From: Psychrobacter sp. Pi2-52
GTDB lineage: Bacteria; Pseudomonadota; Gammaproteobacteria; Pseudomonadales; Moraxellaceae
DNA length: 64,000 bases
Reading direction: 5' to 3'
Assembly: GCF_904846705.1 (NCBI RefSeq)
Contig: NZ_CAJHBS010000013.1
Span: 31,916 to 95,915, forward strand
Shown here: one piece after another, positions 45,438 to 55,023 of the stretch
How positions within the stretch are numbered: the first letter of the stretch is position 1
Layout: every line of letters begins with the position of its first letter
The notes under the pieces: model-generated
Database searches by the model: none
The model's input: only the letters and a program-made list of their open reading frames with translations
Told to the model about the DNA's origin: nothing
Position numbers and translations under genes: made by a program

Positions 45438-45875
45438 ATGCCTAATCATAATCCCTTAATCTTAACCTCACCAAAACAACGCCAAGGTAGTCGGTTTGAG
45501 CAGCAGGCATGTGAGTATTTACAAGCGCAAGGGTTGAGGTTGGTCGTACAAAATTGGCAACAGCCAAAGATAGGTGAGCTGGATCTGGTCATGATTGAGA
45601 CAGGTTCAGCATGGTCAACATTGGTATTTATCGAAGTTCGCCAGCGCAAGTCCTCGAATTATGGCGATGCGGCACTCAGCGTGACAGCAAGCAAACAGCG
45701 CAAAGTGATTAAGACAGCGCAGTCCTTTTTGCAGCAGCATCCTGAGTATGCTCATTATGATTGCCGGTTTGATGTCATTGCTTACAACACGATGAATGAG
45801 TTGAGTCTGAAAAATGAGCCGTTAGACAATCAACCAGAATGGATTCAAAATGCTTTTATAGCCAGTGCTTGGTAA
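45438..45875 (+). CDS. yraN: UPF0102 family protein YraN
   Basis: Small nuclease-fold protein of unknown role. The restriction-endonuclease-like core is seen as RFEQQACEYLQAQGLRLVVQNW, GELDLVMIE, and FIEVRQRKSSNYGDAALSVTASKQRK, with the acidic GE-x-D and E-V-R residues. The start is uncertain; 45438 keeps the family N-terminus, while ATGs at 45414 and 45390 are in frame upstream. It stands between rsmI and dolP as in E. coli, but lpoA and diaA are absent from the interval. Confidence 0.9.
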   Translation: MPNHNPLILTSPKQRQGSRFEQQACEYLQAQGLRLVVQNWQQPKIGELDLVMIETGSAWSTLVFIEVRQRKSSNYGDAALSVTASKQRKVIKTAQSFLQQHPEYAHYDCRFDVIAYNTMNELSLKNEPLDNQPEWIQNAFIASAW

Positions 45876-46088
45876 TAGAATAAGTAAGATAGATGCTGCC
45901 AAATGAAGCATCTAACCATATCTGACAAGTAAGGTTCGTTACTAAAAAGCTAACCGCTGATGGCCAAAATTAAGTAAAGTAGCGGTTATAGTCAACTCTC
46001 TATAAATCAGATACAGTATTATCTTACCGCTACGTTTAGCTCGTCACTACTTATAAAATTGTCACAACCATGTTCTAAGAGGTAAATA

Positions 46089-46889
46089 ATGACACGGATG
46101 CATTTGCGCACTGCTATTTTTGGTTCATCACGCCGTATTACGACTGGCATTATGATTGCTGCCTGCGTTGTCAGTACAGGTTGTGCCACCAACTATCTGA
46201 CCAACAGTACAGAAGGGACTTATGGTGTGCCAATGACTGAGCGCACGATTCCGCAGCGTCTGCTCGATCGTAGTATTGAACATACTGCCAAAATCAATAT
46301 ATACGGGTTAAAAGAAGACCTGCAGCAAACCAGCCGTATGGGTATCGATAGCTTCAACAGCGAAGTACTGCTCACAGGTGAAGTGCCAACTGAAACGCTC
46401 AAAGCAGAAGTAGAAAAAGTCGTTAGCTCTATGCCAGATGTACGCCGTGTCTACAATGAGATGGAAGTGAGTGCGTCAAAAGGGTATAGCTCAACGGTTC
46501 ATGATGGTTATATCACTTCAAAGCTACTGGCGAAAATAGCCGCCAGCGATGGTGTGAGTGCGTCACAGATTAAAGCCGTTACCAATAATGGTGTGGTCTA
46601 CATTATGGGTCGTATGACACCTACTCAGCAGAGTCATCTGATTGATATCGCCAATGGTACTGTTGGAGTCACCGAGTTGGTATTGTTGACAACTGTCGTC
46701 GACGATAGAGGGGTCAAAATAAATAATGATGACATCATGTACGAGAGTAATTTGGCCAATCCTGCAGTAGCGCCAGCTGCTCAAGATACTACTATCAGCA
46801 CGGCAACGCCTATTGTCATAACAGAGGAAGACGCTAATACTGCTCAGCCGTCTTCAAGCCCTTATATCGACCTTTATCAGAATCAGTAA
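46089..46889 (+). CDS. dolP: BON-domain outer-membrane lipoprotein DolP-like
   Basis: Outer-membrane lipoprotein with two BON domains, related to DolP (YraP), which supports envelope integrity. The lipobox is VSTGC at about residues 28-32. BON 1 covers about 60-130 (INIYGLKEDLQQ onward) and BON 2 about 135-210 (DGYITSKLLAKIAASDGVSASQIKAVTNNGVVYIMGRM). It is longer (266 residues) than E. coli DolP (191), with a polar C-terminal tail. The AGAGG ribosome binding site supports 46089. Confidence 0.9.
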   Translation: MTRMHLRTAIFGSSRRITTGIMIAACVVSTGCATNYLTNSTEGTYGVPMTERTIPQRLLDRSIEHTAKINIYGLKEDLQQTSRMGIDSFNSEVLLTGEVPTETLKAEVEKVVSSMPDVRRVYNEMEVSASKGYSSTVHDGYITSKLLAKIAASDGVSASQIKAVTNNGVVYIMGRMTPTQQSHLIDIANGTVGVTELVLLTTVVDDRGVKINNDDIMYESNLANPAVAPAAQDTTISTATPIVITEEDANTAQPSSSPYIDLYQNQ

Positions 46890-47126
46890 GCATCCTTAGT
46901 TCGCCATGCAATAAAGGACGTTAATCACAATAAGCCTAAATAGTGATAACAGTAAAGGCACGAGAAATCTTCAGCCAGTGAGTACTATATCAATAGTAAA
47001 AGGTAGCAGAGTCAGCGCATTAGCCAACGATGATAATATCAAAAATATCATTGGCAAGTGGATAACACATTATCGCTGTTAGCCTGTTACTACTGATTGA
47101 TAAATAAATATAATAGGATACTGGTC

Positions 47127-48122
47127 ATGAAGGATTCACAGGCAAATATACAACCAAATGAAGAGACAAGCGTCATTGGTAATATAGGCATAAACAATAA
47201 ACCTGCTCATAAGAAAACACGCACATTGAGATTTGGTGGTGCGGCAATATTGGCATTGGGCTGTATCGCGCTAGCCACGCAAAACGCACAGGCACTATCA
47301 CCGTTAGCTATCGTCAATGGGATTACTTCTAGTGGTGGCGTTGGGGTGAGTAAGGATATCCTATATGGTGATCAGCCTTCACAAGACCTAGATATCTATT
47401 ATCCAAAACCGCTAGCACAAGCTATGAAATCTCAAAGTACTATCAACACTAGATATCCTATGGTGGTATTTGTCCATGGTGGTTCATGGGAGAGCGGTAA
47501 TAAAGAACAATATGCCTTTGTCGGTCAGAGCTTAGCCAAAGCAGGGTATGTCACCGCAGTGATTAATTACCGTAAAGCGCCTGAACACGTCTATCCTGAT
47601 TATGTCAAAGATGCGGCTCAAGCAATTGCTTGGAGTATTGAAAATGCGACCAGTCTCCATGCAGATCCGTCACGCCTAGCAGTGATGGGGCATTCTGCTG
47701 GCGCGTTTAATGCAGTAGCAGCCGTATCCAATGCGGACTTTTTGGCACCTTATGGGGTTAAGCCTAGTGATATTAGTGCGGTCGTCGGTATCGCAGGGCC
47801 TTATAGCTATGATTTTCGTAAGTTCGATAGTGCGAGTGCTTTTCCTAGCGATGCAACGCCTGATGAGGTGATGCCCGATCGTCAGCTAAAGGGCGCTCAG
47901 CCGCCGTATCTACTATTAACCGCAGAGAATGACAAGATCGTTTATGATACTAATACCATCAAGATGACCCAAGCACTAAAGGATTTTGGCGCAACGGTTG
48001 AGACGGGTGAGATCAAAGGCGCAAGCCACGCCACTAGTATTGGTGCGATGGCAAAACCCTTGCGCTGGGTCAATGATGTACGGGCGCAAGTGCTGACTTA
48101 TCTCAATAAACAGCTGCAATAA
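47127..48122 (+). CDS. Exported alpha/beta hydrolase, carboxylesterase-like
   Basis: Esterase of the BD-FAE/hormone-sensitive lipase type, 331 residues. After a polar start comes a hydrophobic segment (GAAILALGCIALATQNAQA), probably a signal peptide or anchor. The oxyanion motif is VFVHGGSWESG, the nucleophile elbow is GHSAGAFNAVAA, and ASHATSIG near the end holds a likely catalytic His. The ATG at 47127 has AGGATA upstream; a TTG ten codons earlier is less likely. Confidence 0.88.
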   Translation: MKDSQANIQPNEETSVIGNIGINNKPAHKKTRTLRFGGAAILALGCIALATQNAQALSPLAIVNGITSSGGVGVSKDILYGDQPSQDLDIYYPKPLAQAMKSQSTINTRYPMVVFVHGGSWESGNKEQYAFVGQSLAKAGYVTAVINYRKAPEHVYPDYVKDAAQAIAWSIENATSLHADPSRLAVMGHSAGAFNAVAAVSNADFLAPYGVKPSDISAVVGIAGPYSYDFRKFDSASAFPSDATPDEVMPDRQLKGAQPPYLLLTAENDKIVYDTNTIKMTQALKDFGATVETGEIKGASHATSIGAMAKPLRWVNDVRAQVLTYLNKQLQ

Positions 48123-48221
48123 CTAAAATAGTTTAGGGTGTTTTTTGATAGCGCCTCAGACAGCCCTAAAATAGATTTTTGATAGGTCTTCAGCACTGTT
48201 AAGTAATCTCTCATACTAAAT

Positions 48222-48255
48222 CCCCAGTTTGGCCTAGCGCCTGCTGGGGCTTTTT
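48222..48255 (+). terminator. Terminator after the exported hydrolase
   Basis: CCCCAG (48222-48227) pairs with CTGGGG (48244-48249), with an inner GGC/GCC helix, followed by CTTTTT. Confidence 0.8.
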
Positions 48256-48404
48256 ATGTTTCGCTATATCTGTATATTTAGAAGTATAAATACAAAAAAA
48301 GACTGTTCATTCAATGCCGTCTATCTCTATTATAGAAAGGTCGCTATTAAAATATATAAGACCATAAGTTAAGGAAAGCCAACTCAAATAAAAGGACTAC
48401 CACC

Positions 48405-48872
48405 ATGAACCTACTCAAACTGTCACTATTAAGCCTAACTTTAACCATACCTTCGTTGACATTTGCCGCGGGAGGCAGTGATCCTATTACAGGGATTGAT
48501 ATTATTATCAAAAAAGACCCTGGCTCGCAGCCTATCGCTAATATACTTTTTACTGACTCAGAGATAAGCCAATATAATGAGCTAAGGGAAAATGATCGCC
48601 TTGCTTATCTCAACAAAGTCATCGTCCCGAAACTTGAGCGCGTCAATCAAAAGTACAATTATGATATTAAATGGAATCCAATCATCGAAAAAGGCATCGA
48701 GCAGCAATGGTGTATCACTGTGCCCTGTGATGCCAAGAGCAACATGATCATTCAGCTCACCATTCCTGAGAGTATGCGTCAGTCTGATGTTAAATTTAGC
48801 TTAGCCAGTAAGCCAGACGCCGTGATTGAAAGACGCACTATAAAGCGTGTTGCTCAGATGAGAATGCGTTAA
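48405..48872 (+). CDS. Small secreted protein, first of a tandem pair, unknown
   Basis: I do not recognise this 155-residue protein. It has a signal peptide (hydrophobic residues about 3-20, cleavage around FAAGG) and a mature part of about 134 residues. A Cys pair QWCITVPC is spaced by four residues and could form a disulfide. The end is basic (RRTIKRVAQMRMR). The ribosome binding site is AAAGGA. The next gene is its duplicate. Confidence 0.78.
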   Translation: MNLLKLSLLSLTLTIPSLTFAAGGSDPITGIDIIIKKDPGSQPIANILFTDSEISQYNELRENDRLAYLNKVIVPKLERVNQKYNYDIKWNPIIEKGIEQQWCITVPCDAKSNMIIQLTIPESMRQSDVKFSLASKPDAVIERRTIKRVAQMRMR

Positions 48873-48960
48873 AAGGGCAACGAAAAGCTGATTTATCAAC
48901 ACTTAAGGTCATACAAGAAAACGGAATTTAGCCTCTCATTATAATAAAAGGACTATCCTC

Positions 48961-49428
48961 GTGAAACTACTTAAGCTATCCCTATTAAGCCTAACTTTAG
49001 CCTTGCCGTCATTAGCATTGGCAGCAGGAGGTAATGATCCTATATTAGGGATTGATATTATCATACTCAAAGATCCTAGCTCACAGCCTATCGCCAATAT
49101 ACCCTTCACTGATTCAGAGATAAATCAATATAACGAGCTAAGAGAGAATGATCGGCCTGCTTATCTCAATAAAGTCATCGTCCCGAAGCTTGAGCGCGTA
49201 ACTAAAAAGTACAATTATGATATTAAGTGGAATCCAATCATCGAAAAAGGCATCGAGCAGCAATGGTGTATCACTGTACCTTGCGATGCCAAAACCACGG
49301 TGGTGATGCAGCTTGAGATTCCAGAGAGCTTACGGGAGTCTGAGGTAAAGTTTACTTTAGCCAGTCAATCAGATGCCGTGATTGAAAGACGTACCATAAG
49401 ACGAGTTGTTCAAATGGAAAGACGTTAA
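48961..49428 (+). CDS. Small secreted protein, second of a tandem pair, unknown
   Basis: The 155-residue duplicate of the preceding gene, about four fifths identical by my own count, with the same length and without gaps. The stretch KYNYDIKWNPIIEKGIEQQ and the Cys motif are identical in both. It starts with GTG, and the ribosome binding region (AATAAAAGGACTA) is also duplicated, so the copied unit includes the leader. It has a signal peptide and a basic C-terminus. No known family comes to mind. Confidence 0.78.
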   Translation: MKLLKLSLLSLTLALPSLALAAGGNDPILGIDIIILKDPSSQPIANIPFTDSEINQYNELRENDRPAYLNKVIVPKLERVTKKYNYDIKWNPIIEKGIEQQWCITVPCDAKTTVVMQLEIPESLRESEVKFTLASQSDAVIERRTIRRVVQMERR

Positions 49429-49696
49429 AATTTTGGCATGTTATTTAGAGTCTTTCATCGTCCAAGCAACCATTACAGTGACTGTTTGGTCGGTGCTATT
49501 TATAGTCAGTGCTTATAGTCGATGCGCTATAGCAGTTTAAAAGCGCCTGATATTGTATCCCGTTTATGTAAAATTGATGATATGTATATGTCATGTGCGC
49601 TTATACACAGACAGTGCTGTAAGATATGCAAACTCTTGTTATAATGTCATCACTTTAAATCTATACCCTATTCTAAACTTTAAGGCAGACCATTCT

Positions 49697-49948
49697 ATGA
49701 GCATGAACGCTGACGATTTGATCGCATTTTTACAGACTCACTTCCCAGACGCTTTTATTCAAGCTGCCAACCAAGGTAATAAGTTTGACGTACGCGTGGT
49801 CGATGCCAGCTTTGAAGGCAAACGCGCGGTTCAACGTCAGCAAGCAGTATATGCGTTAGTCAATGATAAGATTGCGAGTGGCGATATTCACGCACTCAAT
49901 ATCCAAGCGCTGACGCCTGCTGAGTGGGACGTTCAATCAAAAGGCTAA
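49697..49948 (+). CDS. ibaG: BolA-family protein IbaG
   Basis: Small BolA-like protein of 83 residues, linked with iron-sulfur or acid-stress functions through monothiol glutaredoxins. The BolA helix-turn region is seen as NKFDVRVVDASFEGKRAVQRQQAVYALVNDKI, with the usual short C-terminal tail. I chose the ATG at 49697, which has AAGGCAG upstream; the frame stays open upstream but without homology. It precedes murA as in E. coli. Confidence 0.92.
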   Translation: MSMNADDLIAFLQTHFPDAFIQAANQGNKFDVRVVDASFEGKRAVQRQQAVYALVNDKIASGDIHALNIQALTPAEWDVQSKG

Positions 49949-50047
49949 TTAAATAGCTGTCTATATGACTAGATATTACTGAATCGGCCATATGCATGGT
50001 TGAGAGTTATAGTTCTAGTTTTCATAATTTTTTATACTCATCGCTAG

Positions 50048-51328
<1,281 letters not shown>

Positions 51329-51422
51329 TATTGATTGATTCAATATCGGCTGTTACCCATATTACGTTATAAATTAAAAACTCTCCTTTCAATAGGGGAC
51401 TGCACATGGACACGATGTCATT

Positions 51423-52115
51423 ATGACTGAGACAAGCAAATCTTTACCAGCCAGCGGTTTATTAAACGAAGTAAACGATGAGTTTTCAGGTCTAACCTTG
51501 GCTTTATCAAAAGGCCGCATTCTAGAAGAGACCATGCCACTGCTACGTGCAGCTGGCGTTGATCTTTTAGAAGATCCTGAAGCGTCACGTAAACTTATTT
51601 TTCCAACCTCAAATCCAAATGTGCGTGTATTGATTTTGCGTGCCAGCGACGTGCCGACCTATGTCGAACATGGCGCTGCTGATTTTGGGGTGGCAGGTAA
51701 AGATGTGCTGCTTGAGCATGGTGCCAATCATGTTTATGAATTGCTCGATTTGCAGATTGCCCAGTGCAAACTGATGACTGCGGGTGTGAAAGATGCACCG
51801 CTGCCAAATCGTCGTCTGCGTATCGCGACCAAATATGTCAATGTCGCTCGTGCTTATTTTGCAAGTCAAGGTCAGCAGGTTGATGTCATCAAGCTTTACG
51901 GTTCGATGGAGCTTGCGCCATTGGTCGGCTTGGGCGATCTGATTGTCGATGTGGTCGACACCGGTAACACACTACGCGCCAATGGACTTGAAGCCCGCGA
52001 TCATATTTGTGATGTTTCATCACGTCTGATCGTCAATCAGGTCAGCTATAAGCGCAAATTTGCACTACTAGAACCAATTTTAGATAGCTTTAAAAATAGT
52101 ATCGCCAACAGCTAA
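51423..52115 (+). CDS. hisG: ATP phosphoribosyltransferase, short form
   Basis: First enzyme of histidine synthesis, coupling ATP and PRPP. At 230 residues it is the short form, which lacks the C-terminal regulatory domain and needs HisZ, not present in this window. Conserved parts are [53 protein letters not shown] and [15 protein letters not shown]. It is separated from hisD by a strong hairpin. Confidence 0.95.
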   Translation: MTETSKSLPASGLLNEVNDEFSGLTLALSKGRILEETMPLLRAAGVDLLEDPEASRKLIFPTSNPNVRVLILRASDVPTYVEHGAADFGVAGKDVLLEHGANHVYELLDLQIAQCKLMTAGVKDAPLPNRRLRIATKYVNVARAYFASQGQQVDVIKLYGSMELAPLVGLGDLIVDVVDTGNTLRANGLEARDHICDVSSRLIVNQVSYKRKFALLEPILDSFKNSIANS

Positions 52116-52162
52116 TGATCCAGTGCAAGTCATTGGTAAAATAAAGCACGGTTATACAAATT

Positions 52163-52215
52163 TTTAAACCAGTTTAGCAGGCTATGAGTGACGTAGCGTG
52201 CTAAACTGGTTTTGT
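52163..52215 (+). terminator. Hairpin terminator or attenuator between hisG and hisD
   Basis: A 14-base perfect stem (52166-52179 with 52199-52212) closes a 19-base loop and is followed by TTTGTTG. It lies about 50 bases past the hisG stop, so hisD and hisC probably need their own promoter, or read-through is limited. Confidence 0.85.
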
Positions 52216-52366
52216 TGTCTTAGCTTGCGAAAATATAAAATCACCATAAAATTCAGACAAGAAGACAGCGAATAAGTCGCAATACTCTTACCGTACAAAT
52301 CTACTTTACTCAGTTCCAAACCGTTCATTTTTAGCACTACTTTATGCTCAGATATAGGATTAGGTC

Positions 52367-53662
52367 ATGCGCCAGTTAAGTACCCAAAATGCCGATTTCG
52401 ATAGTCAATTGACACAGTTGCTTGCCTTTGAAACAGTCAATGATGCTGAACTATTACATACCGTCGACGATATCATCGCCCAAGTACGTGCTGATGGTGA
52501 TAGCGTCGTATTGGCATTGACTCAGCAGTTTGACCAACATCCAGCAACGTCGATGCAAGAGTTAGAGTTGTCTAAAGAAGCACTTGCTGAAGCATTTGCC
52601 AATCTTGATGAAAAAGTAAAGACAGCGTTGACCACAGCAGCGACTCGGGTACAGACATTCCATGAGCGCCAAGTACAAGAAACATGGCAGTATGAAGACG
52701 AGCTAGGCAACCGATTGGGTCAAAAAGTTACACCACTTGATCGCGTTGGGATTTATGTACCGGGCGGTCTGGCCTCTTATCCTTCTTCAGTATTGATGAA
52801 TGCTATTCCTGCTAAGGTGGCTGGCGTCAATGAAGTTATCATGGTCGTACCAGCGCCTAAAGGCGTGCTCAATCCTTTAGTATTGGCAGCGGCTCATTTG
52901 GCCCAAGTCGATCGTGTCTTCACTATTGGTGGCGCTCAAGCAGTAGCAGCTTTAGCTTACGGCACTGAAACGATTCCAGCCGTGGACAAAATCACAGGAC
53001 CAGGCAACAAATATGTCGCCGCCGCCAAACGCGCAGTATTTGGTCAAGTTGGTATCGATATGATTGCTGGACCTTCAGAAGTATTGGTGTATGCAGAAGG
53101 CGAAGCACAAGATAGAGCGGACTGGCTAGCGATGGATCTATTGTCTCAAGCTGAGCATGATCGTATTGCACAAGCTATCTTTGTGACGACTAGCGAAGAG
53201 CAACTCAACGAAGTAGCGCTAGAAATAGAAAAAGCACTGGCTGAACTGCCAAAAGCAGATATCGCGCGTGACTCATTACAGAACCGCGGTGCACTGATTT
53301 TGGTAAAAGATCGTAGCGAAGGTATGACACTTATCAATCGTATCGCTCCTGAGCATTTAGAGTTATCTGTTGATAATCCTGACGCACTGTTAAACGATAT
53401 TCGTCATGCGGGCGCTATCTTTATGGGTCGTCATACACCTGAAGCTATTGGAGATTACTGTGCAGGACCGAACCATGTACTGCCAACATCAGGTACGGCG
53501 CGCTTTTCTTCGCCGTTAGGTGTTTACGATTTTCAAAAGAAATCCTCTATTATCTATTGCAGTGAATCCGGCAGTAAGCCTTTGGCTGAGACGGCAGATA
53601 TTTTAGCGCAGCGTGAGGACTTAGAAGCCCATGCGCGTTCAGCTCGTTATCGTTATCAGTAA
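52367..53662 (+). CDS. hisD: Histidinol dehydrogenase
   Basis: Zinc enzyme that oxidises histidinol to histidine in two NAD-dependent steps. Family parts are DRVGIYVPGGLASYPSSVLMNAIPAKVAGV, ITGPGNKYVAAAKR, GIDMIAGPSEVLV, SQAEHDRIAQAIF with zinc-binding residues, RIAPEHLEL and GAIFMGRHTPEAIGDYCAGPNHVLPTSGTARFSS. The length of 431 is normal. A 250-base spacer with a terminator separates it from hisG; hisC follows after about 74 bases. Confidence 0.97.
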   Translation: MRQLSTQNADFDSQLTQLLAFETVNDAELLHTVDDIIAQVRADGDSVVLALTQQFDQHPATSMQELELSKEALAEAFANLDEKVKTALTTAATRVQTFHERQVQETWQYEDELGNRLGQKVTPLDRVGIYVPGGLASYPSSVLMNAIPAKVAGVNEVIMVVPAPKGVLNPLVLAAAHLAQVDRVFTIGGAQAVAALAYGTETIPAVDKITGPGNKYVAAAKRAVFGQVGIDMIAGPSEVLVYAEGEAQDRADWLAMDLLSQAEHDRIAQAIFVTTSEEQLNEVALEIEKALAELPKADIARDSLQNRGALILVKDRSEGMTLINRIAPEHLELSVDNPDALLNDIRHAGAIFMGRHTPEAIGDYCAGPNHVLPTSGTARFSSPLGVYDFQKKSSIIYCSESGSKPLAETADILAQREDLEAHARSARYRYQ

Positions 53663-53736
53663 TTGATTTTGAATTTTTAGCTTTTACTTTTGATATTTAT
53701 TTTTGATAGTCTTTGTGGCTAATAGTAGGATAATTT

Positions 53737-54870
53737 ATGAGTGAGTCAAAGATAGACACCAGACTATGGTCGTCTAAAGCGCGCAACTTGTCACCTTATG
53801 TTCCAGGTGAGCAGCCGCAACACGACAATCTATGCAAACTAAATACCAATGAAAACCCGTTTCCACCCTCGCCAAAAGTAGGGGAGGCTATTGCCAAGGT
53901 TTTGGAGCAGCAAGCTGATGAGTTACGTTTGTATCCTGCTCCTGAATCTAATGACCTACGTGCTGCATTGGCACAGTCATACAATCTTGATATCAATCAA
54001 GTATTTGTCGGTAATGGTTCAGATGAAGTCTTGGCATTAGTCTTTGCGAGCTTCTTTCTAAAAGAGCGTCCGCTACTATCACCTGATATTGGTTACAGTT
54101 TTTATCCTGTATATGCACAGACGTTTGGTGTAGAGCTCGTACAGATTCCTCTAGAGGAAGACTTTAGCATTGACCCTGATGCTTATCGTCAGCCTTGTAG
54201 CGGTATTATCATCGCCAACCCTAATGCACCAACGGGCTTACTGCTGTCACTTGCTGATATTCGCAAACTTGCGAGTGAGCATTCTAATGCGGTCATTGTG
54301 ATTGATGAAGCGTATATCGATTTTGCTCAGATAGATGAAAGCAATGCAGATGCTCCAGTCTCAGCAGTTAGCCTAATCAATGAGTGTGATAACGTTATCG
54401 TGACCCAAACCTTTTCAAAATCACGCTCGCTTGCTGGATTACGCGTTGGTATGGCCTTTGGCAATGCATCATTGATTGAAGCACTAACACGTATGAAAAA
54501 TAGCTTTAACAGCTATCCATTGGATAAGTTGGCTCAGGCTGGGGCGACTGCGAGTGTATTAGACACTGAGTATTTTGAGCAGACCCGTCAGCAAGTCATT
54601 GATTTACGTACGTCGCTAACAGCAGAGTTGACTACATTGGGCTATAACGTTCTACCGTCACATGCTAACTTCGTATTTGCTCGTCCAAAAGATGGCAATG
54701 CTAGCGTTGTCGCGAGTGCGTTACGTGAGCAGGGCATTATTGTTCGTCATTTTGACAAACCGCGTATTGCAGAGTACTTGCGTATTACGATCGGTACGGC
54801 AGAGCAGAACAACCGTTTGATTGATGCGCTAAAAGCCTTGCAGGTCGATGCTAGCGTTGCTGCTGAATAA
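53737..54870 (+). CDS. hisC: Histidinol-phosphate aminotransferase
   Basis: PLP aminotransferase converting imidazole acetol phosphate to histidinol phosphate. Signatures are LNTNENPFPPSPKV, FVGNGSDEVLALVF, IIIANPNAPTGLLL, VIDEAYIDFAQ, and the PLP lysine in TQTFSKSRSLAGLRVG. The length of 377 is normal. It ends in a strong terminator and closes the murA-his group. Confidence 0.96.
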   Translation: MSESKIDTRLWSSKARNLSPYVPGEQPQHDNLCKLNTNENPFPPSPKVGEAIAKVLEQQADELRLYPAPESNDLRAALAQSYNLDINQVFVGNGSDEVLALVFASFFLKERPLLSPDIGYSFYPVYAQTFGVELVQIPLEEDFSIDPDAYRQPCSGIIIANPNAPTGLLLSLADIRKLASEHSNAVIVIDEAYIDFAQIDESNADAPVSAVSLINECDNVIVTQTFSKSRSLAGLRVGMAFGNASLIEALTRMKNSFNSYPLDKLAQAGATASVLDTEYFEQTRQQVIDLRTSLTAELTTLGYNVLPSHANFVFARPKDGNASVVASALREQGIIVRHFDKPRIAEYLRITIGTAEQNNRLIDALKALQVDASVAAE

Positions 54871-54950
54871 TACTAGATTGATAGCTTAATATAGGATATT
54901 GGTAGGTAAGTCTTTTTACTCATCACGTAAAACACTATCGCTAAGTCTTA

Positions 54951-54987
54951 AAAAAAGCCTGCTAACGTAACGTTGGCAGGCTTTTTT
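54951..54987. terminator. Bidirectional terminator after hisC
   Basis: AAAAAAGCCTGCTAACG and CGTTGGCAGGCTTTTTT form a 17-base stem with one wobble around TAA. It lies between the convergent hisC and pabB genes. Confidence 0.93.
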
Positions 54988-55023
54988 AATTTCAAATTAG
55001 TGATGACATTTAACTTTGTAAGG

